Notes: generated by a model from the sequence alone, not told the origin. A stretch of DNA of 35,196 bases from an uncultured Coriobacteriaceae bacterium (GCA_902766445.1 CACXDP010000066.1:1-35196), one strand, 5' to 3'; positions 1-8,022 are shown, numbered from the stretch's first letter. Made by a program: numbers and translations.

Positions 1-331
1 AAGGGTCCTCCGCCATCTGTTCATGGCTGACGCGACTTTCCGCAGCTCACGCAAGCGCGACCACGCCTACGTTGGTTGACTGTTGGATTACAGAAAAGTA
101 TGTCCTATTTTGCCATCTTTCCCAAGATGAATGTTTGCGGCCTCTCGAAAACAGTGCCAATCCAATCAGTCATGCTATGAAAATTGGTAACGTTTCCGAT
201 TGGCAATCGGCAAGCAAGACCAACAAGAACGCCCCATGGCACGCGCCTGCGGACACGGAACCCAGGCGGAGGAAGCGCGTCCCTCCGTCGCCCAGTTGGC
301 TGCCCGACAAGGCGAGTGCGTGGTCGAGTAT

Positions 332-468
332 CGAGGGCGTGGTTGCTAATCGAGTGCGTGGTCCGCGTCATCCTGGGAGCCCCGAGTGCGTGATTGGGGC
401 GTCGAACCATGCACTCGGGACCTTCTCGATGACAAAAACAACGCACTCGATTCGCAACCACGCACTCG
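332..468. repeat. Long hairpin element, family A, copy 1
   Basis: The left arm (332-395) and right arm (406-468) are imperfect reverse complements separated by a ~10 base loop. Each arm contains three units of the core CGAGTGCGTGGT or its complement, and a further left-arm-type unit lies outside at 313-324. The arms also share a GTCATC block. A second copy lies at 2115-2284. The whole can fold into a stem of about 64 bp. No protein, transposase or target-site duplication was recognised with it. It resembles a palindromic intergenic element of REP or MITE type, but the family is not one I can name. Confidence 0.8.
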
Positions 469-644
469 GTCCTAGCGCGACTCGGGGAAACTGTCGGTGC
501 CTGGTTCGGGAACAGGGGAACGGGGGACGGCTTTTCGTTCCACGATACCGGAAAGAGAAACGCGTCTGTCCCGAGAATTACTCTGCGTGGCGGGTCGGCT
601 TGTTGCCACCCGGCGGCGGAGGCTGCCTGGGTGAATCGTTAGAA

Positions 645-1193
645 TCACGAGTCCCCCAGGCGCTCGATGCGACAGCTGTGGCGCTTGTAGTCCTCGGAGC
701 CGGGGCACTCGTCGCGGTCGTAGCTGATGCCCACGAGCAGGAGGCTGTCGAGGTAGTGCTCCAGTCGCCCATGGAAGCGCCGGTCGCGTATCTGGGCAAG
801 CGCGGTGTCCGCGTCCCGGTTCCACTTGAGCTCGATGAGCAGCGCCGGCTTGTCGGGGCACCTGGGCGACGGCAGGTAGGCGACGTCGGCGTAACCCTTG
901 CCGGAGTCCAGCTCCACGACCTCGGTGTACCACTTCTGCGCAGCATAGTAGGTGCGCCCCTCGAAAAGACCCCGCGCGTCCTCGCCGCGCCCATAGTAGG
1001 CGCACAGCATGTCGGCGGCCATGGTCTTGCCGAAGCGCCTGGGGCGCGATACGCACGCGAAGCGCCTGTCCGTCTCCACGCAGGAGTTGAGATGGGAGAG
1101 CATGGCGGTCTTGTCGACGAACGTCTCCGAGTTCGCTGCCATCCTGAACCTCTTTGGTCCGGGGTTGAGATACAGGCCCACCGCTTCCTCCAT
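645..1193 (-). pseudogene. AAA-ATPase-like / PD-(D/E)XK protein with internal deletion
   Basis: The reading frame is open for 182 codons from ATG 1193. The N-terminal part (LYLNPGPKRFRM, then ETFVDKT, then RRFGKTMAADML) matches the start of the predicted AAA-ATPase family that carries a C-terminal PD-(D/E)XK nuclease-like domain. The C-terminal part (GKGYADV, LIELKWN, LLVGISYD) matches the end of that nuclease-like domain, where E-x-K is the usual catalytic pair. Family members are usually about 500 residues or more, so most of the ATPase core, including Walker B and the sensor region, is missing. The join after GLFEG (about residue 63) is in frame, so this is an internal deletion rather than a frameshift. 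Repeat elements lie on both sides (332-468 and 1438-1755). It is probably a non-functional remnant, although a short protein could still be made. Confidence 0.7.
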
Positions 1194-1437
1194 CTCGCAC
1201 AAGAACAATTTCCGGCATGTGACACCATCATAGCAAGCACTCTGGCATTCATCCATCAGGCACGGCGAGACTCTTGTGGAAGTCGAGCTCTCTGGGCACG
1301 CGGCGTTCGCGGTCTGACAACCTGCGGCAGGGTGAAATAGGGCTCAGTTTCAAAACCTGTGGGCGGAGGCCATGCATCCGGCACCCTTAGTCCACTGGCC
1401 TGGGCTGGCGTTCGGGATGCGGCATTCCCCGGGTTTT

Positions 1438-1755
1438 GCGTTGGTGTGGCACGCGTTCCACGAGTATTGCGTTCGCGTGGCTCGATTTCCCTGAGTTTGA
1501 CGTTGCCGTGGCCGGGTTCCGCCGAATCGGCGTTGCCGTGGAGGCGTTCCCCCACTTGACGTTGGCGTGGCTGATTTCCCCCAGTTTTGCGTTGCCATGG
1601 CAAAGACCGCCACGGCAACGTCGATCAGGGGGCAAAAACCCACGCCGACGCCAATACCGGGGAAAGCGGCCCACGGCAACGTCGATCTCGTGGAACGCCG
1701 CCACGGCAACGTCGATCTCGCGGAATTCGCGCCACACAAACGTCAATCCCAAGGA
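1438..1755. repeat. Inverting array of 11 units, ~30 bp period (family B)
   Basis: Six units with core GCGTTGCCGTGGC start at about 1438, 1469, 1500, 1530, 1559 and 1589. Five units with the complementary core GCCACGGCAACG end at about 1620, 1650, 1681, 1711 and 1742. The period is 29-31 bases on both sides, and the orientation flips at about 1600. Between cores is a semi-conserved TTCCCC-AGTTT block (its complement on the right side). The two halves could pair as one long stem, or each pair of units as small hairpins. It is not CRISPR-like: both the cores and the spacers vary, the spacers resemble each other and the orientation changes. No family name is known to me. Confidence 0.8.
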
Positions 1756-2081
1756 ACGCCGACTCTGCAGATGCGCAGATATGACGTGAAGAACTGCTCC
1801 CAGCTGAAATACGTCCTTGATTCAATATGCTCTCCTGGGTCTGCAAGGACCCGCTCCACGTCGGCATGCTTTATCACACCAGATGCCAAGAGCAACCACT
1901 CAAATGATTCGGGCAGACAGACCGTCACGCAATCGGGATGCTTGTCCCGGTACTTGAGCACGCGCTTCGCTTCGGCCCCAAAGGCGGCATCGTCAGCAAG
2001 CACGAACGCATCTTCGAGGTGAGCATCAAGGAATTCTTCGTCGAGTTCTGACGCAACTAGCGCGCAATAGTTTCTTTGGAA
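1743..2081 (-). pseudogene. C-terminal gene fragment truncated at both ends
   Basis: Reading the minus strand from just after a TGA at 2082-2084, the frame is open with protein-like composition: SELDEEFLDAHLEDAFVLAD, then FGAEAKRVL, CVTVCLPESFEWLLL and YFSWEQFFTSYL. There is no good start codon with a ribosome site: the first usable one is GTG at 2003, inside the conserved-looking part. At the 3' end the frame runs into the last unit of the 30 bp array, so the natural end is also lost. The text resembles the C-terminal tail of large hypothetical proteins seen in Coriobacteria, but I cannot assign a function. It is best read as a gene remnant cut off by the repeat array. Confidence 0.5.
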
Positions 2082-2114
2082 TCAAACGGTGCCCCAAACC
2101 GAACCTACCCGAAT

Positions 2115-2284
2115 CGAGTGCGTGGTTCTTGTCACATCCTGAGAGACCGAGTGCGTGGTTGCGAATCGAGTGTGTGGTTTGCGTCATTCTAGTACGCCCG
2201 AGTGCGTGGTTGGGACGTCAAATCACGCACTCGGGGTTTTCGGGATGACAAGAATCACGCACTCGATTTGCAATCACGCACTCG
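2115..2284. repeat. Long hairpin element, family A, copy 2
   Basis: The left arm (2148-2211) and right arm (2221-2284) are imperfect reverse complements with a 9 base loop. Each arm again has three CGAGTGCGTGGT-type units, and an extra unit lies at 2115-2126. The layout is the same as in the copy at 332-468, including the GTCAT block between the second and third unit. The arms are about 64 bp. The two copies flank the ATPase remnant and the 30 bp array. Confidence 0.8.
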
Positions 2285-2494
2285 GACAAACCCCTCCGAA
2301 GGGTTTGTCCCGCACTCGACACCATCGAGCATCCTAGCAAGCCATTCGGCGAGCGCCGACACGGCGATGAACGCATACACCACGTAGTGCCGAACCCTGT
2401 CCTCCTTGCGAAGGCGACCATTCTCGCGAACGAGGATGCACATGACCGCAAGCGTCAGCCAAGTCAGGGTGGTTATCGCGGTGTAGTAGCTCAT
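2255..2494 (-). pseudogene. N-terminal fragment of a membrane protein
   Basis: From ATG 2494 the frame encodes MSYYTAITTLTWLTLAVMCI, the charged stretch RENGRLRKEDRVRHY, then a second hydrophobic stretch VVYAFIAVSALAEWLARML. This is the start of a multi-spanning membrane protein, possibly the sensor part of a GGDEF-type signalling protein (a guess from general appearance). After MLDGV at about 2320 the frame enters the family A repeat and ends at 2255, so the rest of the gene is absent. No strong ribosome site is visible. I read it as a truncated remnant whose 3' part was lost at the repeat. Confidence 0.5.
2284..2310. repeat. Perfect 10 bp hairpin beside family A element
   Basis: GGACAAACCC and GGGTTTGTCC pair perfectly around the 7 base loop CTCCGAA. 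It begins at the last base of the family A right arm and is followed by another CGCACTCG half-unit (2311-2318), so it looks inserted within the repeat. No T run follows on either strand, so it is a weak candidate for an intrinsic terminator. Confidence 0.6.
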
Positions 2495-2713
2495 GGGATG
2501 GGCAGGCTTTCTTTGCATCCGGTGTCCAATGTTAATAGCATCTTACAGATTGATTGCAACAAAACCGTCCCACCGCAGGTCATAACGCCTGATGAGCGCG
2601 CGGGTGTCCGATGGGGTTGTCGTGGCAGAGTGGGTTTCTCGGCGCGACAGGGATGTGGTGAGGGTATATCTAGTAAGGATTCATGCCTCGTGCACAAACC
2701 AAATGGAGGATAC

Positions 2714-3310
2714 ATGGAAAGAAACAAACGCAACGCTCTGATGGCCGCCATCGCGCTCGTGGCTCTCATTGCCGTAGGTGCTATCGCGTATCAGATGCTC
2801 AATACGGCGAAAACGCCCGCACCAAGCTCGGAACCGCTAAGCGCCGGAACTGCTGAGGTCGGCGCACCGGGCGAGGCTGCAGAACAGCCTGAAAACCACG
2901 GCCCGACAGTCTACACAGAGGACGGCTCACCAAAGACGCTCCTCGAGCTCGCTGATTCCAAGCCCCTCGTCATAAACATTTGGGCTACCTGGTGCCCGTA
3001 TTGTGTCCAAGAGATGCCAGACTTCAAGGAGCTGTATCAGGAGTACGGGGATCGCGTGTCGTTCGCCTTCGTGAATGCCACCGACGGCAGACGGGAGACG
3101 GTCGAGGGGGCCGCCTCATGGCTTCGCGACAACGATTTCGCCGAACTGCCAGCCTACTACGACACCAGCTACGAGGCATCAGCGGCCTTTGGTGCCCGCA
3201 CGCTTCCCACCACGGCCATAGTCTCAGCCGACGGGCAGCTGATTAGCTCCGCGCCGGGCGCAATCGACCCAACGCAAATGCGCGCCGTCCTCGACGAACT
3301 GCTGCAGTGA
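2714..3310 (+). CDS. Exported TlpA/ResA-like thioredoxin-fold protein
   Basis: This 198-residue protein has an N-terminal membrane anchor or signal (about residues 8-26), a Pro/Ala/Glu-rich linker, then a thioredoxin fold with the redox motif WCPYC at about 93-97 and a later cis-Pro signature TLPTTAIV. Such proteins exchange disulfides on the outer face of the membrane, for example in cytochrome c maturation or repair of exported proteins. ATG 2714 is chosen because GGAGG lies just upstream at a normal distance; upstream in-frame codons lack one and read through unlikely sequence. The stop is followed 6 bases later by a ccdA-like gene, which supplies electrons to this class of protein. The exact client protein is unknown. 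Confidence 0.9.
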   Translation: MERNKRNALMAAIALVALIAVGAIAYQMLNTAKTPAPSSEPLSAGTAEVGAPGEAAEQPENHGPTVYTEDGSPKTLLELADSKPLVINIWATWCPYCVQEMPDFKELYQEYGDRVSFAFVNATDGRRETVEGAASWLRDNDFAELPAYYDTSYEASAAFGARTLPTTAIVSADGQLISSAPGAIDPTQMRAVLDELLQ

Positions 3311-3316
3311 CGTGCC

Positions 3317-3985
3317 ATGGACTATCTCCTCACCTTACTTGAAGGCATCGTGACCTTCATCTCGCCGTGCCTTTTGCCCCTCCTCCCGCTCTATCTCGCC
3401 TACTTTGCGGGCGACGCAGCCTTGGCATCAGCCACACAGCAAAGAAACACTCGTGCGACACTCGTAGGGGTGCTCGGCTTCGCGCTGGGTTTCTCCGTGG
3501 TGTTTTGCATCCTCGGCGCATTCGCCGGAAGCCTCGGGTCGCTGCTCGTACGCTACGGCAGGGTGCTTAACATCATATGCGGTGCAATAGTCGTGACCTT
3601 AGGGCTCGGGTATCTTGGCGTGCTGCAACTCCCCATGCTTCATCACGGTACCATGCAGACCGTGAAGCCTCACGGATTCCTGCGCTCGATAGCGTTTGGC
3701 CTCGTCTTTGCCATAAGCTGGACACCCTGCGTGGGAACTTTCCTTGCCGCGGCGCTCGGCCTCGCCGCGAACTCGGCCAGCGCTGCACACGGGGTGCTGC
3801 TTCTCCTGTGCTATTCGCTCGGTTTGGGGCTGCCCTTCGCCCTGTCGGCACTTCTGCTCGATCAGCTCGGCAATGCTTTCTCGTGGGTCAAGCAACACTT
3901 CGACATCATCGAACGCGTGAGTGGCGTGCTCTTAATCATCATGGGCATCCTCATGGCATGCGGCTTGCTTGGCACGCTGAGATAG
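3317..3985 (+). CDS. ccdA: CcdA-type cytochrome c biogenesis / thiol-electron transfer membrane protein
   Basis: This 222-residue protein has six predicted membrane helices. It carries the two characteristic Pro-Cys sites of the CcdA/DsbD family: ISPCLLPLLPLY near residue 18 and SWTPCVGTF near residue 138. The pair of cysteines moves reducing equivalents from cytosolic thioredoxin across the membrane. The gene starts 6 bases after the stop of the TlpA-like gene, so the two form an operon and probably a redox pair. The length matches the short CcdA form rather than full DsbD. A long hairpin follows the stop. Confidence 0.92.
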   Translation: MDYLLTLLEGIVTFISPCLLPLLPLYLAYFAGDAALASATQQRNTRATLVGVLGFALGFSVVFCILGAFAGSLGSLLVRYGRVLNIICGAIVVTLGLGYLGVLQLPMLHHGTMQTVKPHGFLRSIAFGLVFAISWTPCVGTFLAAALGLAANSASAAHGVLLLLCYSLGLGLPFALSALLLDQLGNAFSWVKQHFDIIERVSGVLLIIMGILMACGLLGTLR

Positions 3986-3986
3986 C

Positions 3987-4035
3987 CGAAGCGGTCGCTC
4001 GTACGCAGTGACTCGCTGTACGTGCGACCGCTTCG
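3987..4035. terminator. Hairpin between convergent genes
   Basis: CGAAGCGGTCGC (3987-3998) pairs perfectly with GCGACCGCTTCG (4024-4035), and an inner CGTAC/GTACG can extend the stem. It lies immediately after the ccdA stop and downstream of the convergent PASTA gene, so it could end transcription from both sides. The following T run is short. Confidence 0.65.
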
Positions 4036-4078
4036 TTGACAGTGCAATCGAATCTTCAACCGCAGGGCCGGAAAGAAA

Positions 4079-5320
4079 CTAGACCTCTGAGACGTTACGG
4101 TCTTGGCCAATCACGAACGTGTGCACCACGTCATCCACGTCGTAGGTCTCGACCTCCCAGTACCACTTGTTGTCGTTGAGCTGCACCTTAATCATGCTGC
4201 CCTCTTTGAGTTCTCCCAAACCGTTTTCCCAGATGATGTTCCTCACGTCATCTTCGGTGAGGGTCAGTTCGTCGGGGTTAGGCTCGGGTTCGGGATCCGG
4301 CTGAGGCGTGGGGGTAGGGGTAGGCGTGGGAGTTGGTGTAGGCGTTGGTGTAGGCGTGGGCGTGGGAACCGGGGTAGAAGCACGCAGCGTGACCTTCACC
4401 GTCGTGCCCTTGTCGACCTGGACGCCAACCTTCGGGTTCGCATCGACGACATTTCCGCTGGCATCGCCCGTGTACTCACACTTGAGTCCAGCGCTCTCCA
4501 GCGTCCTGATGGCATCGTTCAGCGCATAGCTGATGATGTTGGGAACAGCTACTTTCTCTGCGGGCTGCTTGCCGCGCGAAATGTTCAGCGTGACAACTGT
4601 GCCCTTTGCGACCTGGGCATCCTTCTCCACCGACTGGCTGATGACTACATTCTCGGGCACGCTGTCATGGTACGACTGCGTCGTATCACAGCCCAAGCCT
4701 GCCTTGCTCAGCGCATCACGTGCGTCATCGATGCTCTTGTTCACTACATCAGGCACAGCTACGTTCTCGACGCCTAAGCTCGTCGCATATATCACGGTAG
4801 AGAGCACGTCGACCTCGGTGCCAATGGGCACCGACTGAGCGCAAACCTTGCCAGGTTCGTAGTCCGTCGAGTACTGTGCCTCGCCAGGAGTCGGGATGAG
4901 CCAGAGGTCGGTGAGTGTCTTTTCGGCCTGTTCGACCGTCATGCCCCTGAGGTCAGGCATTGCGACCTTGGTCAGGCCTTTGGAGAACACGACATCGACT
5001 TCCGTCCCCTTCTCGACCTCCTTGCCAGCCACAGGGTCCTGCCTGACAACGAATCCCTCCGGCATCTCCATCGTGTCCTCCTCGGTAATCTTGCCGAGCT
5101 TGAGGCCCACGTTCTGGAGCTGGCCCTCTATGTCTTTCCGGTCATAGAATGAAACGTCAGGCACCTTGACCGTCTCCTTGGGCCGACCCCCACCGACGGC
5201 AAAGAAGATAGCCACGCCGATGGCGACAACCAGCAATGCTGCCAAGATGGGTACGATGGGCTTCTTCTTGTTTGGATCGCTTTGGGTTGTTGGGTTGTTT
5301 TGATTTGCCGCGTGATCCAT
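4079..5320 (-). CDS. Membrane-anchored protein with four PASTA domains, no kinase domain
   Basis: This 413-residue protein has a short cytosolic tail, one membrane helix (about 21-43), then four PASTA-type repeats (about 51-113, 116-184, 189-254 and 258-318). Each opens with a V-x-V/M-PD/PN motif (VPDVSF, MPDLRG, VPDVVN, VPNIIS). A Thr-Pro repeat linker (about 320-345) and an acidic Pro stretch lead to a ~60-residue C-terminal domain with alternating charged strands, possibly PepSY-like. PASTA domains bind cell-wall fragments and usually sit on PknB kinases or penicillin-binding proteins; here neither catalytic domain is present. The start at ATG 5320 has a strong GAGGAGG site. It is probably a wall-sensing or wall-binding protein; a partner is not visible next to it. 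Confidence 0.85.
   Translation of the reverse strand: MDHAANQNNPTTQSDPNKKKPIVPILAALLVVAIGVAIFFAVGGGRPKETVKVPDVSFYDRKDIEGQLQNVGLKLGKITEEDTMEMPEGFVVRQDPVAGKEVEKGTEVDVVFSKGLTKVAMPDLRGMTVEQAEKTLTDLWLIPTPGEAQYSTDYEPGKVCAQSVPIGTEVDVLSTVIYATSLGVENVAVPDVVNKSIDDARDALSKAGLGCDTTQSYHDSVPENVVISQSVEKDAQVAKGTVVTLNISRGKQPAEKVAVPNIISYALNDAIRTLESAGLKCEYTGDASGNVVDANPKVGVQVDKGTTVKVTLRASTPVPTPTPTPTPTPTPTPTPTPTPQPDPEPEPNPDELTLTEDDVRNIIWENGLGELKEGSMIKVQLNDNKWYWEVETYDVDDVVHTFVIGQDRNVSEV
4309..4372. repeat. Hexanucleotide Thr-Pro coding repeat
   Basis: A run of GTGGGN/GTAGGN-type 6-mers encodes about ten Thr-Pro dipeptides in the PASTA protein linker. Such tracts can change length by slippage, which would alter how far the C-terminal domain stands from the membrane. 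Confidence 0.7.
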
Positions 5321-5436
5321 AAGTCCTCCTCTTTTGTAGTGCGTTTCTCCAACTCCAGCTGCTTACTACTATATACGTAATCCGGAACTCCGCATCCCGT
5401 CAATTCGCAAAAGGGCTGCTCGCTCCTCTCACTGCT

Positions 5437-5486
5437 GCTTGGGGATACCCCCTTTTGAGCATGTCGACAGGGGAATATCCCCAAGC
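5437..5486 (-). terminator. Possible terminator after the Lhr-like helicase
   Basis: GCTTGGGGATA on the left and the matching AATATCCCCAAGC on the right form an interrupted stem, with an inner CCCC/GGGG pairing and a loop of about 18 bases. It lies 13 bases beyond the helicase stop. No T run is obvious, so the call is tentative. Confidence 0.4.
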
Positions 5487-5498
5487 GGCACAGTAACG

Positions 5499-7838
5499 TC
5501 ACCAACCCAACACGCGGTCGCGCATTCCTTCTATGTCGAGCACGCCGTAGGCAAAGCCCTTGCGCACCAGCGACTCGGGCAGGAACTCGTCGTACTTGTC
5601 AAAGACGGGCACCTCGGCAGGGTACACAAGCTCTATCGGATCGAACTCCTCTGCCGCCGCCGTCTGCAGCGCGTCCAAGAACTCCTCAGCCCCGGCACGC
5701 ATGCGGAACTGAATGAAATACGGCCGGCTCACGTCCACACCCTTGATGCCTAGGTCCTTGGGCAGACGCAACTTGACGAGGCGCTCGAGCGCAAGAAACG
5801 CGTACGTTCCCAGCCACGGAAAAAGCGCCCACATGTCGCCGCCGAGGTTGATGAGCGGTTCGCGTCCGATGCCCGCGTTCATCGCCACCGTGCGCGCGTG
5901 GGCGAGTCGTGCACGGGCGTTGTCGCGCAGGTAGGGATAGTCGCGATGCTCGAGCAGCACCTGCCGCATGCGCTCGAGGACACGCGTGTGGATGTCACCG
6001 GGGCACTCGCCGAAGTAGGCCGGGACCTTGCCCTTGACCTGCGTGCAGTAGACGAGGCGGCGTTTGTGGTCGATCTCCTCCACGATCCAGACGTGGCCCG
6101 CGATGGCGAGCTTCTCCCCCACCGGAGGCGGCTGCACCACGGTCCCCAGCTCCTGCGACTCGCTGCGCACCGTGTATTCCTCGCTCTCGACGAAAACGCC
6201 ATAGAAGCGGAAGTTGTTCGTCACGCGTTCGCCCGCGAGGCCCACGATGAGCCCGCCCATCTCGGTGCGTTCGATGTGGCCAATCTCCAAGAGATGGCGG
6301 AGAAGTACGCGGTAGTCGTCGGCATCGACGCGCCGGAAGTATGCCAGCGAGAGGACGCGTCCCGCCAACGCAGCCGGACTCATCTCGCCACCAGAAGCTA
6401 GCGTCGCCATCGTCTGATGGTAGAGCAGGCTGTAGGGCAGACGGTCGAGGCGCGGCGGCTCCACCCAGCGCTCTTCGAGGTAGAGTTGCACGAGCGCGAT
6501 GCCCTGCATAAGCTTCCAGGGAATCGTCTCGCTCACCATGGCACGCGGCTCTGGTGGGTCTTCGCGCATGACGAACCACATCTCGGGAGGGGCGCCGCGC
6601 CTGCCCGTGCGGCCCATGCGCTGCAGGAACGCGCTCACCGTGAAAGGCGCGTCGATTTGGAACGCCCGCTCGAGCCGTCCGATGTCGATACCGAGCTCCA
6701 AGGTGGCCGTGGTGCAGGTCGTGAGCGCCAATTCGTCGTCGCGCATGAGCTCCTCGGCCGTCTCGCGAAAGCTCGCGGAGAGGTTGCCGTGGTGGATGAG
6801 GAAGCGGTCCGGCTCCCCGTTCGCCTCGCAGTAGCTGCGCAGGGTTGTCGTGACGGCCTCGCAGTCCTCGCGCGAGTTGGAGAAGACGAGACACTTGTGG
6901 CCGCGCGTGTGTTCGTAGATGTAGCCGATACCTGGGTCGGCGTTCGCGGGAGCAGAGTCATCCGTGACAGGGGGGACAGTCCCCTCCGTCATGGTGACGG
7001 AGGGGACTGTCCCCCCTGTCACGGTCTCCCCTGTCACGGCGGGTAATGCTGGCGCGTCCACCTCCTCCACGATGGCATCCACGTGCGTGACAGAACCCGT
7101 GCGCGGCACCCGTGCCACCTCGCTCGCCTGCTGCCCGTAGGTGTAGAAGTGCTCCATCGAGATGCGCCACGTCTGACCAGTCGCCTCGACGCGCGGCACC
7201 ACGGTCGTCCGTCCCGTCCCCTGAGCGAGCAGCGCACCGCATGCCTCGGGATCTCCTATCGTTGCCGAGAGCCCGATGCGCCGGGGGTTGCAACCCGCCA
7301 TGCGGCTTAGGCGTTCGAGCAGGCAGAGCGTCTGACCGCCTCGGTCACCACGCAGTAGAGAGTGCACCTCGTCGATGACCACGAAGCGCAGGTCGCCAAA
7401 GAGACGCGGGATGGCGGAGTGGCGATGCAGTAGCATGGCCTCAAGCGACTCCGGCGTGATCTGGAGGATGCCACGGGGCTTCTTCATGAGGCGGGCCTTG
7501 TGCGAAGCGGAGACGTCACCGTGCCAGTGCCAGACGGGAATGTCGGCTTCCAGACAGAGGTCGGTGAGGCGATAGAACTGGTCGTTGATGAGGGCCTTGA
7601 GCGGGCCGACGTAGATGGCTCCCACCGAGGTAGGCGGGTCTTCGTCAAAGAGCGTGAGGATGGGAAAGAAGGCCGCCTCCGTCTTTCCCGAAGCGGTCGA
7701 GGATGTGAGCAGCACGTGCTCGTCCGTGTCAAAGATCGCCTCGGCAGCGGCGACCTGGATGCCGCGAAGGGCCTCCCAGTCATGCGCGTAGATGAAGTCC
7801 TGCACGAACGGCGCGAACCTCTCGAACACTCCCGCCAT
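5499..7838 (-). CDS. Lhr-like superfamily 2 DEAD/DEAH-box helicase
   Basis: This 779-residue protein carries the full helicase core: motif I TASGKTEA at 48-55, DEVH at 156-159, SAT at 191-193 and QRMGRTGR at 406-413, followed by winged-helix and accessory regions as in Lhr-type DNA-repair helicases. The C-terminal cysteine cluster of the YprA/MrfA group was not seen. The start is ATG 7838, because GGGGAGG lies 5 bases upstream; the GTG at 7844 overlaps that site. An odd feature is a Val/Thr/Gly-rich insert (about residues 268-293) between the two RecA-like lobes, encoded by a perfect 28 bp palindrome at 6964-7022. The gene stands alone; a specific substrate cannot be read from the sequence. 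Confidence 0.88.
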   Translation of the reverse strand: MAGVFERFAPFVQDFIYAHDWEALRGIQVAAAEAIFDTDEHVLLTSSTASGKTEAAFFPILTLFDEDPPTSVGAIYVGPLKALINDQFYRLTDLCLEADIPVWHWHGDVSASHKARLMKKPRGILQITPESLEAMLLHRHSAIPRLFGDLRFVVIDEVHSLLRGDRGGQTLCLLERLSRMAGCNPRRIGLSATIGDPEACGALLAQGTGRTTVVPRVEATGQTWRISMEHFYTYGQQASEVARVPRTGSVTHVDAIVEEVDAPALPAVTGETVTGGTVPSVTMTEGTVPPVTDDSAPANADPGIGYIYEHTRGHKCLVFSNSREDCEAVTTTLRSYCEANGEPDRFLIHHGNLSASFRETAEELMRDDELALTTCTTATLELGIDIGRLERAFQIDAPFTVSAFLQRMGRTGRRGAPPEMWFVMREDPPEPRAMVSETIPWKLMQGIALVQLYLEERWVEPPRLDRLPYSLLYHQTMATLASGGEMSPAALAGRVLSLAYFRRVDADDYRVLLRHLLEIGHIERTEMGGLIVGLAGERVTNNFRFYGVFVESEEYTVRSESQELGTVVQPPPVGEKLAIAGHVWIVEEIDHKRRLVYCTQVKGKVPAYFGECPGDIHTRVLERMRQVLLEHRDYPYLRDNARARLAHARTVAMNAGIGREPLINLGGDMWALFPWLGTYAFLALERLVKLRLPKDLGIKGVDVSRPYFIQFRMRAGAEEFLDALQTAAAEEFDPIELVYPAEVPVFDKYDEFLPESLVRKGFAYGVLDIEGMRDRVLGW
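6964..7022. repeat. Perfect 28 bp palindrome of GGGGACTGTCCCC type inside a gene
   Basis: The left arm 6964-6991 and right arm 6995-7022 are exact reverse complements with a 3 base loop (TGG). A third half-copy (CTCCCCTGTCAC) follows at 7026-7037. A related short copy lies in an intergenic gap at 17947-17967. The element keeps the helicase reading frame open and codes for a low-complexity Thr/Val/Gly stretch, so it looks like a mobile palindrome that was tolerated in a surface linker. Confidence 0.85.
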
Positions 7839-8016
7839 AGGCACCTCCCCTATAGATTCTCAGTACCGATTTGAAGCGAATGCCATGCGCGTGTAGCCAC
7901 TCAATTCTGTCTCTCCAGCTGCTCGACGTACGCGTCGTCATTTACGAAGGGCACACAAAGACCTATGTCGGGCATGTCGAACCCCATCATCTCGATTCCA
8001 AATAAACAATGCTCAT

Positions 8017-8022
8017 TATAAT
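8017..8022 (+). promoter_or_regulatory. Candidate -10 box (TATAAT) of the symporter gene
   Basis: A perfect TATAAT lies in the divergent gap between the helicase and the symporter. No good -35 box is seen at 16-18 bases. A transcript starting about 7 bases downstream would begin after ATG 8009, which supports a translation start further down. Confidence 0.35.

Noticed and set aside
2-79. Possible tail of a plus-strand gene at the left edge
   Set aside because: A frame is open for 25 codons to TGA at 77-79, but this length is expected by chance and the peptide shows no recognisable motif.
469-644. Small gene in the gap after the ATPase remnant
   Set aside because: The frames here are short and lack ribosome sites; only imperfect short inverted repeats are visible.
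72-1340. Long plus-strand open frame of 422 codons
   Set aside because: It runs across the hairpin element and opposite to the ATPase remnant, whose protein sequence shows real family motifs. Its composition is not protein-like and no ribosome site is seen.
1438-1755. CRISPR array
   Set aside because: The repeats vary, the spacers resemble each other and orientation inverts in the middle; no cas genes are present.
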